Shown here piece after piece: positions 25,025-32,464 of a DNA stretch of 64,000 bases. Made by a program: the position numbers and the translations under genes. The notes below the pieces were generated by a model. That model was not told the origin of the DNA, made no database searches, and was given only the letters and a program-made list of their open reading frames with translations. Numbering within the stretch: position 1 is the first letter of the stretch; each line of letters starts with the position of its first letter. Source of the stretch: Clostridia bacterium (GTDB taxonomy: Bacteria; Bacillota; Clostridia; Christensenellales; Aristaeellaceae); the NCBI GenBank assembly GCA_030529995.1, contig JAUMVT010000002.1, positions 1-64,000 of the forward strand, read 5' to 3'.

Positions 25025-26419
25025 TTATCCCTTGCGGTGGCGATTGACACGCTGCACGGGCTTAGCCAGACCCTTCTTGGCCGGATTGACAGGGCGGCTG
25101 GGCTTGGCAGGCTGCACCTGCATTTTTCCATCCTTGCCAATGGTGATGCTCTGCCCGCTGCGGCGAGGTGGCAGGGATTTTGCCGGCACAGACGGCCGAG
25201 GCTTCCGCTCCGGCAGGGCTTCGCCCCGCATATTCACCTTGGCGGGCATGGGCTGGCGAGGCTTCGGCTCAGACGGGGTGGTGACTTCCATGGGCCAGTC
25301 GCTTTCACGGGTAGGCAAGCGGCGGCCGATGAGCTTCTCCACCTGATTCAGCTGCTTGACCTCATCAATGCAGCAGAAGCTGATGGCGTTGCCTGTATGT
25401 CCGGCACGTCCCGTGCGGCCGATGCGGTGCACATAGGCTTCCGGTTCCATGGGCATGTCGTAATTGAACACATGGCTGAGCCCGGCAATGTCCAGACCGC
25501 GGGCGGCAATGTCCGTTGCCACCAGCACTTTGCAGTCGCCGGTTTTGAAGCGGTTCAATGCCACCTGACGGGCATTCTGGCTCTTATCCCCGTGAATGGC
25601 AACGGCGTCGATGCCGGCTCTGCTCAAATCACGAACGATCCGATCCGCCCCGTGACGGGTGCGGGAGAACACCAGGGCATTCTCCACGGCAGGATCCTTC
25701 AGCAGATGGGCCAGCAGGTGCTTCTTGTTTGCCTTGTCCACATAGTACAGGCACTGATCAATGGCTTCCACCGGGCTGGATACCGGATCCACCTTCACTG
25801 TTTCCGGATCATTCAGCATTTCCATGGCCAGCTTTTCCACTTCTGCGGGCATGGTAGCGGAAAAGAGCAAAGTCTGATGTTTTTGAGGCAGCTTGCCTGC
25901 AATGCGGCGCACGTCATGGATGAAGCCCATATCCAGCATACGATCCGCTTCATCCAGCACAAAGGTGTTCACCCAATCCAGACGCACATAGCCTTGATTC
26001 ATCAGGTCACACAGCCGACCGGGACAGGCCACAACCACGTCCGCTCCACGGTGCAGGGCTTCGATTTGACTCTGCTGGTTCACGCCGCCGAAAATAACGC
26101 AGGCGTTCACCGGCACTTTCTTTCCATAGGCCACAAAGTTCTCATAAATTTGCAGCGCCAGCTCTCTGGTGGGGGTGAGGATCAGAGCACGAATCACCCG
26201 GGGCGCATCGCTTTTGCGGGGCTCCTTGGCCAGATTTTGCAGAATCGGCAGGGCGAAGGCGGCTGTTTTGCCTGTGCCGGTTTGGGCGCATCCCAGCACG
26301 TCCTTTTTCCCCAGCACCAGAGGGATGGTTGCCTGCTGAATGGGGGTGGGGGTTTCATAACCGCTGCGGCGGACGTTTTCCAGCAGCTGGGGCATTAAAC
26401 CTAATTGTTGAAAGGTCAT
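25025..26419 (-). CDS. DEAD-box ATP-dependent RNA helicase (RhlE-like)
   Basis: The 464-residue product is a DEAD-box RNA helicase that remodels RNA in ribosome assembly or decay. It has the Q motif GYETPTPIQQATIP, motif I AQTGTGKT, motif II LDEADRML, motif III SATMP, and motif VI HRIGRTGRAG. Residues 385-464 form a basic Pro/Lys/Arg tail (ending PVQRVNRHRKG) typical of RhlE/CshA-like proteins that use it to bind RNA. AAGGA lies about eight bases before the ATG. It is monocistronic with its own promoter and terminator. Confidence 0.93.
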   Translation of the reverse strand: MTFQQLGLMPQLLENVRRSGYETPTPIQQATIPLVLGKKDVLGCAQTGTGKTAAFALPILQNLAKEPRKSDAPRVIRALILTPTRELALQIYENFVAYGKKVPVNACVIFGGVNQQSQIEALHRGADVVVACPGRLCDLMNQGYVRLDWVNTFVLDEADRMLDMGFIHDVRRIAGKLPQKHQTLLFSATMPAEVEKLAMEMLNDPETVKVDPVSSPVEAIDQCLYYVDKANKKHLLAHLLKDPAVENALVFSRTRHGADRIVRDLSRAGIDAVAIHGDKSQNARQVALNRFKTGDCKVLVATDIAARGLDIAGLSHVFNYDMPMEPEAYVHRIGRTGRAGHTGNAISFCCIDEVKQLNQVEKLIGRRLPTRESDWPMEVTTPSEPKPRQPMPAKVNMRGEALPERKPRPSVPAKSLPPRRSGQSITIGKDGKMQVQPAKPSRPVNPAKKGLAKPVQRVNRHRKG

Positions 26420-26486
26420 GGTGTTCCTTCATTTCTCTCATATTCGCATCATTTTGCCGTGGGGCGCAAGGCAAAACGACCTTTCA

Positions 26487-26515
26487 ATTTTATCATATCA
26501 AACTTTTTTCCGCAA
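26487..26515 (-). promoter_or_regulatory. Promoter of the DEAD-box helicase gene
   Basis: On the minus strand TTGCGG (26510-26515) and TAAAAT (26487-26492) have a 17-base spacer and lie about 70 bases before the ATG. Confidence 0.65.
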
Positions 26516-26565
26516 CCATTTTGCAAAGGGGGGCGACGGCACCGGAGCCTTGGCCTTTGCAACAG

Positions 26566-26601
26566 AAAAAGACGAAGCAACAGCATGCGCCGTCACTTCG
26601 C
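26566..26601 (-). terminator. Probable terminator of the heavy-metal-associated protein gene
   Basis: On the minus strand GCGAAG (26596-26601) pairs with CTTCGT (26572-26577) across an 18-base loop, and CTTTTTC follows (AAAAA at 26566-26570). The stem is short but position and T-run fit. Confidence 0.6.
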
Positions 26602-26620
26602 CCTTTGTCTGCCATGAAAC

Positions 26621-26884
26621 TTACTTGTGCAGGAAGCTGAAGAATCCCTTCTTGGCTTCCTCTTCACCCCGGGTGATGGGACCTACCTTGTAGCCGGTGT
26701 CACCAATCACCTTCTGCAGCTTTTCATCCGACAAATCCGTTTCCGTAAGGATCACCGTTTCGCCCTTGCTGCGGGAAGAAGAAACCTTCTTGATTTCGGG
26801 AAAGGCACGGCGAACCGCATCGTTAATGTGGCTCTCACACATGCCGCACATCATACCATCTACCTTGACCGTGATTTTCATCAT
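26621..26884 (-). CDS. Heavy-metal-associated (CopZ-like) domain protein
   Basis: The 87-residue product is a small ferredoxin-like HMA domain. Its metal site is GMMCGMC near residues 9-15, followed by the second helix ending IGDTGYKVG. The family carries Cu(I) or other soft metals, typically to a P-type ATPase. The GEEEAKKGFFSFLHK tail is not part of the usual 70-residue domain. I start it at ATG 26884 because AAAGGA lies nine bases upstream. No ATPase or CsoR-like regulator is adjacent. The promoter is a perfect consensus, so expression may be high. Confidence 0.85.
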   Translation of the reverse strand: MMKITVKVDGMMCGMCESHINDAVRRAFPEIKKVSSSRSKGETVILTETDLSDEKLQKVIGDTGYKVGPITRGEEEAKKGFFSFLHK

Positions 26885-26904
26885 GGGAATCCATCCTTTC
26901 ATCG

Positions 26905-26951
26905 CCGCAGTGGCCGGCAGAACATTTGCGGTTTAATGTGTCTAACTGCGG
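26905..26951 (-). promoter_or_regulatory. Structured 5' leader of the HMA gene
   Basis: At the predicted transcript start, CCGCAGT (26945-26951 on the minus strand) pairs perfectly with ACTGCGG (26905-26911). An inner ACATT/AATGT stem forms within it. The structure ends about 5 bases before the AAAGGA ribosome binding site, so it could protect the mRNA end or sense a signal. Confidence 0.5.
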
Positions 26952-26958
26952 CAGCATC

Positions 26959-26987
26959 ATTATAAAACCGGCAGGGAAGGATGTCAA
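26959..26987 (-). promoter_or_regulatory. Perfect-consensus promoter of the HMA gene
   Basis: On the minus strand TTGACA (26982-26987) and TATAAT (26959-26964) are exact consensus with an ideal 17-base spacer. Confidence 0.85.
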
Positions 26988-27025
26988 GGAGGGGACTCGG
27001 CGCATTCGATGTAAAGCGGAAAAAC

Positions 27026-27931
27026 TCAGATGGAGGTGTTGTTTTGCAGCACGATGACCGGGGATTCTCCCTTTGCGTTCAGGTAGAAGGCACAGGCAGT
27101 GGTGCTGATGTACACGTTCAGCGCCAGACTCAGCACCATGTAGATGGTGGAAGCCAGTACATAGCCAACCATGTTGATCAGCAGGATTTCCAGCAGCACC
27201 AGGAGCAGATACCAGCCCACGAAAGAAAGCATGAGCAGGAAGAAGTTGCCCTTCTGATGCTTCATCATCTCCTTGCTGCGGCGGATGGCCTGCATGACCC
27301 CGGTGGAGGGTTCATCTGCCAGTACCATGGAAGCCATGGCGTAGCGGAGCAGTGCCAGCACCATGGGAATGATGGCGGCCAGCGTGCCTGCGTAGGCGAG
27401 GAAGTTGACCCAGGAGACCATACTGTACAGATCTTCTGTGCTGTTGACGTTGTAGGCCAAGAGGAAAGTGGCGGCGATGGTGACGGCAATGCCGGGCAGT
27501 GCCCAAAGGAATGCCTTCAGGGATGTCATGATGTGCAGGCCGATGCTCTTGTACCAAATCTTCATGCGGGAGAAGACGGAGGAGACCGTTCCGGCTTGCA
27601 TGCGGAGCAGCCCCAGCAGATAAGCCGTCATGCCCAGGGACAGAGCAGGGGCGACCAGCCATGTAATGACCCGAAGAACGGCAGACCACTGAAAGCCCTG
27701 GTCATTCAGGATGGACTGCAATTCGCTGGCCAGCCGTTCATTGGAATAAAGAATGTTCATATCATTTTCGATTAAAACCGTCAGCCGCTGGGCAGCGCTG
27801 CCTCCGGTCAGCGCACTGACCAATTGACTGAGCAGCTCCGGCAGGGCGGCGATCAGGCCAATCAACAGGGCAACCTGCCAATGATTTTGCAATGCCTTTC
27901 GGGCTCTTACACGAAATTCAAAGTTCAACAT
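27026..27931 (-). CDS. DUF975 family membrane protein
   Basis: The 301-residue product fits DUF975, an uncharacterised integral membrane family common in Bacillota. It starts with the family-like FRVRARKALQNHW segment and has about six hydrophobic helices. The loop PSTGVMQAIRRSKEMMKHQKG resembles the conserved cytoplasmic segment of the family (PSTGVMQAIRRSKEMM shown). The ATG at 27931 has GGAAGGAG eight bases upstream, while a start six codons earlier would overlap that site. Function is unknown. It is monocistronic. Confidence 0.78.
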   Translation of the reverse strand: MLNFEFRVRARKALQNHWQVALLIGLIAALPELLSQLVSALTGGSAAQRLTVLIENDMNILYSNERLASELQSILNDQGFQWSAVLRVITWLVAPALSLGMTAYLLGLLRMQAGTVSSVFSRMKIWYKSIGLHIMTSLKAFLWALPGIAVTIAATFLLAYNVNSTEDLYSMVSWVNFLAYAGTLAAIIPMVLALLRYAMASMVLADEPSTGVMQAIRRSKEMMKHQKGNFFLLMLSFVGWYLLLVLLEILLINMVGYVLASTIYMVLSLALNVYISTTACAFYLNAKGESPVIVLQNNTSI

Positions 27932-27960
27932 AAAGGATGCTCCTTCCATAGGATGAGGCT

Positions 27961-27989
27961 ATTTTATCATAGGTAGGGCGCGGACGCAA
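27961..27989 (-). promoter_or_regulatory. Promoter of the DUF975 gene
   Basis: On the minus strand TTGCGT (27984-27989) and TAAAAT (27961-27966) have a 17-base spacer, about 30 bases before the ATG. Confidence 0.65.
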
Positions 27990-28049
27990 ATGCATATTTC
28001 ACGCTCATTGGAAGAAGTCGCAAAAAGTACAGCGGCAGCAAGAAAAGTA

Positions 28050-28058
28050 TGCTATAAT
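28050..28058 (+). promoter_or_regulatory. Extended -10 promoter of the amino acid kinase gene
   Basis: TGCTATAAT is a perfect extended -10 element. No good -35 hexamer is present, which is normal for this promoter class. Confidence 0.6.
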
Positions 28059-28107
28059 AGTTGCCAGCAGGTAGGCGCAGAGAGCGGAATGTGAAGGGGT
28101 GCTTGTT

Positions 28108-28932
28108 GTGGAGTATCAGTTTGAATTGGTTGGCAAGATCGGGTCGATGGCGCTGATTCGCAAAGAGGATCAGGACATTGATTACAATATTTTCTCCCGC
28201 CTGGGGGCGGAGCTTCGTCCGGGGATGATTTGGGTCACCAGCGGCGCAACGGAAATTGGCCGGCTGGATTATATTAAGCGCACAGGCTGCGAACTGTGCG
28301 GCGACCCGGAGCAGGACAAGACGGACTATGCCGCCCAGGGGCAGAGCATTCTCATGCAGAATTATCGGCAATTCATTGCCCCTGAATACGGCGTCCGTCA
28401 GCTGCTGGTGGAGCATACCCATTTCAATGATGCGGAAAAAAGGGAGCACATTCGACGGCTGCTCATTCGGGCGGCGCAGCAGAAGACCATCCCCATTGTG
28501 AACTACAATGACCCGGTAAGTGACGAGGAAAACCGCAAACTGGAATTGGCGGCTCGCCGCAGTCAGGGGGAGACCGTGCACGAGTGTGTGGATAATGACG
28601 AGACGGCAGCAGTGATTGCGTCTCTGGTGCATGCCAAAATTCTGGTATTGATGACCTCGGCAGACGGAATCTATCAGGATCCCAAGGATCCTACGACCCT
28701 GGTGCGGGAAGTGCTGGGCAAGTCAGTGGAGGAAGTGGAGCAAAAGGTGCATGAGCTGCAGACCCACTGCGTGGGTGCCAGCCGTGCAGGTGCCAACGGC
28801 GCCAAGGCAAAGCTGGCCTATGCGCTGGAATCGGTGCGGGGAGGAACGACGGTCATTATCGGTCATGCACGGTATCGGCTGTCTGACCTGGTGAATGGAC
28901 GGGTGCCCTGCACCAGAATCGGCGTGGAATGA
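28108..28932 (+). CDS. Amino acid kinase family protein (UMP/glutamate kinase-like)
   Basis: The product (274 residues from GTG 28108) has the amino acid kinase fold shared by UMP kinase, glutamate 5-kinase and aspartokinase. It shows ELRPGMIWVTSGATEIGRL early, where glutamate kinases have a VSSGA motif. NDETAAVIASLV lies in the middle, and LMTSADGIYQDP is the nucleotide-binding segment typical of the fold. The CELCGDPEQDK insertion and the weak N-terminal phosphate loop prevent a firm substrate call. There is no PUA domain and no proA neighbour, so proline synthesis is not supported. AAGGGG lies about eight bases before the GTG. Confidence 0.72.
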   Translation: MEYQFELVGKIGSMALIRKEDQDIDYNIFSRLGAELRPGMIWVTSGATEIGRLDYIKRTGCELCGDPEQDKTDYAAQGQSILMQNYRQFIAPEYGVRQLLVEHTHFNDAEKREHIRRLLIRAAQQKTIPIVNYNDPVSDEENRKLELAARRSQGETVHECVDNDETAAVIASLVHAKILVLMTSADGIYQDPKDPTTLVREVLGKSVEEVEQKVHELQTHCVGASRAGANGAKAKLAYALESVRGGTTVIIGHARYRLSDLVNGRVPCTRIGVE

Positions 28933-28937
28933 TTTCG

Positions 28938-28966
28938 AAGCTGCTCGATATTTCGGGCAGCTTTTT
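28938..28966 (+). terminator. Terminator of the amino acid kinase gene
   Basis: AAGCTGC (28938-28944) pairs with GCAGCTT (28957-28963) around a 12-base loop, and the T-run extends to 28966. It starts five bases after the stop codon. Confidence 0.85.
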
Positions 28967-28992
28967 CCGTACACGCAAAACCGAACGGACAC

Positions 28993-29193
28993 ATTTCCAC
29001 AAAACCTGTGGAAAACTTGTGGAAACTGTGGGAAACTTCACGGTTCGTTCCCCATCAAAGGCGGAAAATGCAATAAAACCTGTGGAAAACTCCTTTGCCG
29101 GACAACTTGTCATGGAAAAACCGGTCAAAATGATTTCCAACGCACTGAAACGGAAGTGGAAAACTTGTGGATAATCCGCCCGCATTCTCCACA
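28993..29193. other. Cluster of DnaA-box-like 9-mers in a 0.4-kb gene-free gap
   Basis: The gap 28967-29384 holds no gene. Eight sites resemble the DnaA box TTATCCACA (complement TGTGGATAA). An exact copy lies at 29166-29174. TGTGGAAAA occurs at 29007-29015 and 29081-29089. One- to three-mismatch sites are at 28993, 29018, 29027, 29155 and 29185. Adjacent sites are often 9 or 11 bases apart and mostly in the same orientation. The TTTTCCACA variant is a known DnaA box in some phyla. The cluster could be an origin element, a DnaA-titration site or a DnaA-regulated promoter. dnaA and dnaN are not in the window. Confidence 0.6.
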
Positions 29194-29323
29194 AGGGGAA
29201 CAAATGGAACAAACGGAGAACAAAACTGTAAACGACGGGCGTTTTCAAGATGAGGAAAAAATTCGTACGGAATCGGCATGAGGGTTCGAAAATGTTTGCA
29301 CTGCGAATCTGTTTTCGCCAACG

Positions 29324-29352
29324 TTGCCCCGTTGCCCTGAATATGTTATAAT
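29324..29352 (+). promoter_or_regulatory. Promoter of the M42 peptidase operon
   Basis: TTGCCC (29324-29329) and a perfect TATAAT (29347-29352) have a 17-base spacer. TG at 29344-29345 makes it an extended -10. Confidence 0.75.
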
Positions 29353-29384
29353 TCAACGTGAAATGAATCAAAGGAGGCAACGAC

Positions 29385-30422
29385 ATGGACGTGCAGAAGA
29401 TCCTGACGGAGGCGGCGGCACTGGTGGGTCCGAGCGGTCAGGAGGCGCAGGTTGCCGCATACTTTGCCGAGCAATTTCGCCCCTATGTGGATGAAGTTCG
29501 TATCGACTCTATGTTCAATATGATTGCCCATAAAAAGGGAACAGGCCCCAAGGTGATGCTTTGCGCACACATGGATGAGATTGGCCTGATGGTTTCCGCC
29601 GTGGAGGAAGACGGAAGCGTTCGCCTGGGACAGGTGGGGGGCGTGGATCCCCGCATTCTGCCGGCGTGCCGGGTGTGGGTGCACGGCAAAGAGAAGCTTT
29701 TCGGCACCATCGGTGCCCTGCCGCCCCATCTGATGGATGCCAAGGATCAAAAGAACAATTACGCACGGGAAGATCTTTTTGTGGATGTGGGTCTGCCGGC
29801 AGAGAAGGTGAAGGAGCTGGTTCGCGTCGGCGATTTGGTGACCTTCAACACGCCTGCTACGGCTCTGCTGAATGATCAGTTCGCTTCCAAAACCATGGAC
29901 GACCGTGCCTGCGTGACCATTCTGCTGGGGGCGGCGGAGCGGCTCAGCCGTATGCAGTGCGATGCGGACGTATACTTCGTAGGCTCCACCCAGGAGGAAG
30001 TGGGTTCCCGGGGCGCCATGACAGCGGCATTCTCACTGGATCCTGACCTGGCAGTGGCCTTGGATGTGGATCACGCGGTAACACCCGGGTGCCCTTCCTC
30101 CGTGACGGCTTCCGTGGATAGCCCTGTGACTTCCATCGGCCCTTATATTCAGCCGAAGCTGCTGAAACGTTTGCTGGACTGTGCGGAGGCACATCATGTG
30201 AAGCTGCAGAAGTGCGTCAACGAATGGTACACCGGCACGGATGCGGATGAGGTAGGCTTTACCCGGGCAGGTATTCCCACAGTGCTTCTGTCGCTGCCCC
30301 TTCGGTACATGCATACCACGGTGGAAACCATTGATTTGAATGCGCTGAACGAGTGCAGCCGGCTGATTGCTCATTTCCTCAGCGAGCTGGATGCAGGATG
30401 GGAGGATGACCTATGGATCTGA
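29385..30422 (+). CDS. M42 family metallopeptidase (first of three)
   Basis: The 345-residue product is an M42 aminopeptidase of the FrvX/PepA-TET type, a cytosolic dinuclear-metal enzyme that trims peptides inside large oligomers. All ligands are visible: AHMDE (His 62, Asp 64), TMDDR, QEEVGSRG with the catalytic Glu 204 and ligand Glu 205, VALDVDH, and the C-terminal RYMHT His. AAAGGAGG precedes the ATG. It overlaps the next M42 gene by 10 bases, and a third copy follows, so the three are one operon. Confidence 0.92.
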   Translation: MDVQKILTEAAALVGPSGQEAQVAAYFAEQFRPYVDEVRIDSMFNMIAHKKGTGPKVMLCAHMDEIGLMVSAVEEDGSVRLGQVGGVDPRILPACRVWVHGKEKLFGTIGALPPHLMDAKDQKNNYAREDLFVDVGLPAEKVKELVRVGDLVTFNTPATALLNDQFASKTMDDRACVTILLGAAERLSRMQCDADVYFVGSTQEEVGSRGAMTAAFSLDPDLAVALDVDHAVTPGCPSSVTASVDSPVTSIGPYIQPKLLKRLLDCAEAHHVKLQKCVNEWYTGTDADEVGFTRAGIPTVLLSLPLRYMHTTVETIDLNALNECSRLIAHFLSELDAGWEDDLWI

Positions 30423-31420
30423 AGCAACTGACGGAGATCAACGCAGTCAGCGGCCACGAGCAGCAGATGCGCCGAGCCCTTCTGGCGGAGCTGGCGCATT
30501 GCGGCGCACAGGTGTCCATGGATCGCATGGGCAATGTGGTGGCAGTGAAGAAGGGTACCGGCGTGCAGCCCAAGCAGATCATGGTCACGGCTCATATGGA
30601 CGAGGTGGGCTTGATCGTCACCGGGTATACGGAAGAAGGATTCCTTCGCATTGTCCCTGTGGGCCGGGTGGATGCCCGGATGATCATCTCCAAGCGTGTG
30701 CTGGTGGGGGACGAACTTCTGCCCGGCATCATCGGTGCCATTGCCATTCATCTGCAAACGGCGGAGGATCGGAAACGGGTGCTGAGCTACAGCGATATTT
30801 ACGTGGACATTGGCGCCAAGGACAAGGCGGAGGCGGAGCGAAAAGCGCCGCTGGGTGCCTATATTGCCTTTGATACGCTTTATGTAACCTTCGGCGATGA
30901 CAGAGCCTGCGGCAAAGCACTGGATAGCCGGACAGGTGTGTGGAACCTGCTGCGTCTGCTGGAAAAGGACTACACCAACGATTTGACGGCAGTGTTCACA
31001 TCCCAGAAGGAAGTGGGCTGCCGGGGCGCAAAAGGCGCTTCCTTTGCCAAGGAGCCGGATATGGGCTTGGTGCTGGATGGCACGGATGCCAATGATTTGG
31101 GTATGACGGATGAAGTGCAGCAGTGCTGCAGGCAGGGAGAAGGCGTTGCGGTATCCTTTATGGATCAGGTATCCATTGGGGATCGGCAGCTGTTCAGGCA
31201 GGCACTGCAGGCAGCGGAAGAGGGACAGATTCCCTGTCAGGTGAGGCAGTATGCCGGTGGTGTCAATGAAAGCGGTGATGTGCAGCGGGCACGGGAAGGC
31301 ATTCCCACCTTGGTGCTGTCTGTTCCCTGCCGGTATATGCACAGCCCTTCCACCACGGTGAAGCTCAGTGACGTGGATGCGCAGCTTGCCCTAACCGAAA
31401 AACTGCTGATGCAGCTTTAA
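30413..31420 (+). CDS. M42 family peptidase paralogue with catalytic Glu replaced by Lys
   Basis: The 335-residue product is a full-length M42 paralogue that keeps the AHMDE metal site, the VLDGTD aspartate and the CRYMHS histidine. The usual QEEVGxRG reads SQKEVGCRG. Residue 199, which should be the general-base Glu, is Lys (codon AAG at 31007-31009), and the DDR motif is ALDSR. The family mechanism needs that Glu, so this subunit is probably inactive or altered. The frame is intact and coupled to both neighbours, which suggests a regulatory or structural partner rather than decay. Confidence 0.88.
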   Translation: MDLKQLTEINAVSGHEQQMRRALLAELAHCGAQVSMDRMGNVVAVKKGTGVQPKQIMVTAHMDEVGLIVTGYTEEGFLRIVPVGRVDARMIISKRVLVGDELLPGIIGAIAIHLQTAEDRKRVLSYSDIYVDIGAKDKAEAERKAPLGAYIAFDTLYVTFGDDRACGKALDSRTGVWNLLRLLEKDYTNDLTAVFTSQKEVGCRGAKGASFAKEPDMGLVLDGTDANDLGMTDEVQQCCRQGEGVAVSFMDQVSIGDRQLFRQALQAAEEGQIPCQVRQYAGGVNESGDVQRAREGIPTLVLSVPCRYMHSPSTTVKLSDVDAQLALTEKLLMQL

Positions 31421-31447
31421 TGCTTGACGATAGAAGGAGAACCTGCA

Positions 31448-32431
31448 ATGTATGAATTGTTGAAGAAGATGCTGGCACCCATTGGCCCTTCCGGTCGTGA
31501 GGCCATGGTGGCCAAGGCCATTCAGGCTGAAATCGAGGGCTGGGTCGATACGATAGAAACCGATGCCATGGGCAACCTGATCGCTACGAAGCAGGGCAAG
31601 GGCGCAAACCCTCGGAGGATTATGCTCAGCGCCCACATGGATCACATCGGGTTTGTGGTAACGGGTTACGAAAAGGAAGGCTTCCTGCGGGTCACCAATG
31701 TGGGCGGCCTGAGTGCCGAGAACTGCGGCAACGTGCGGCATGTGGTGTTCGAAAACGGGGTAGAGGGCGTGCTGGCTGTGGAGCCGGTGAAGGATACCCC
31801 TGCCATGAAGAATCTGTTTGTGGATATCGGTGCCGAAAACAAGGAAGAAGCCATGAAGCTGGTGCAGCTGGGGGATATGGCGGTGTATGCACCTAATGTG
31901 GTACGGCTTGGTGCGCATCGGGTGGCCTCTCCGGCCATGGATGACCGCTGTGCCTGCGCCCTGCTGGTGAAGCTGCTGCAAAGCCTGAAGGACACCAAGG
32001 ACACCATCATTGCCGTATTCTCCGTGCAGGAAGAAGTAGGTTGCCGGGGAGCGCAAACCGCCTCCTTTGCCAAGGCACCGGATATCGGCATTGCCCTGGA
32101 CGTCACCGGCAACGGAGATACGCCGGAAACTAAGCTGCCTTCCCTGCGCCTTGGGGACGGCATTGCCGTGAAGGTGATGGATCGGGGCAGCATTTCCAAT
32201 CCCATGCTTCGGGATGAATTGCTGCTGTGCGGCAAAAAGGCCGGGGTAAAAACTCAACGTGAGGTGCTGCCCTTTGGCGCAACGGACGCCAGTGCCATGC
32301 AGCTTAGCCGGGGCGGCATTCCCGTATGTACCCTGTCCATTCCCTGCCGGTACGTGCATTCGGCCTGCGAAGTGATTGACCTGCGGGATATGGAGGCAGG
32401 GCTTCAGCTGCTGCTGACCTATCTGCAATAA
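31448..32431 (+). CDS. M42 family metallopeptidase (third of three)
   Basis: The 327-residue product is an M42 aminopeptidase with an intact active site. It has SAHMDHIG (the family's following Glu is His here), AMDDR, QEEVGCRG with Glu 195 and Glu 196, IALDVTG and CRYVHS. The ATG at 31448 follows AGGAG by about eight bases. A TTG start eight codons upstream lacks a site. M42 enzymes form 12-subunit tetrahedra, and mixed complexes of paralogues are known in some archaea, so hetero-oligomers among these three products are plausible. Confidence 0.91.
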   Translation: MYELLKKMLAPIGPSGREAMVAKAIQAEIEGWVDTIETDAMGNLIATKQGKGANPRRIMLSAHMDHIGFVVTGYEKEGFLRVTNVGGLSAENCGNVRHVVFENGVEGVLAVEPVKDTPAMKNLFVDIGAENKEEAMKLVQLGDMAVYAPNVVRLGAHRVASPAMDDRCACALLVKLLQSLKDTKDTIIAVFSVQEEVGCRGAQTASFAKAPDIGIALDVTGNGDTPETKLPSLRLGDGIAVKVMDRGSISNPMLRDELLLCGKKAGVKTQREVLPFGATDASAMQLSRGGIPVCTLSIPCRYVHSACEVIDLRDMEAGLQLLLTYLQ

Positions 32432-32464
32432 GGAACGGAACACAAATGCAATCGAGGTGACTCC

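Noticed and set aside
28108..28932. proB (glutamate 5-kinase)
   Set aside because: There is no PUA domain and no proA neighbour, and the phosphate-binding loop is atypical. Only the kinase family is supported.
28967..29384. Definite assignment as the replication origin
   Set aside because: dnaA and dnaN are absent, no clear AT-rich unwinding element is seen, and rpsF and liv genes point toward the site rather than away from it. Only a candidate status is justified.
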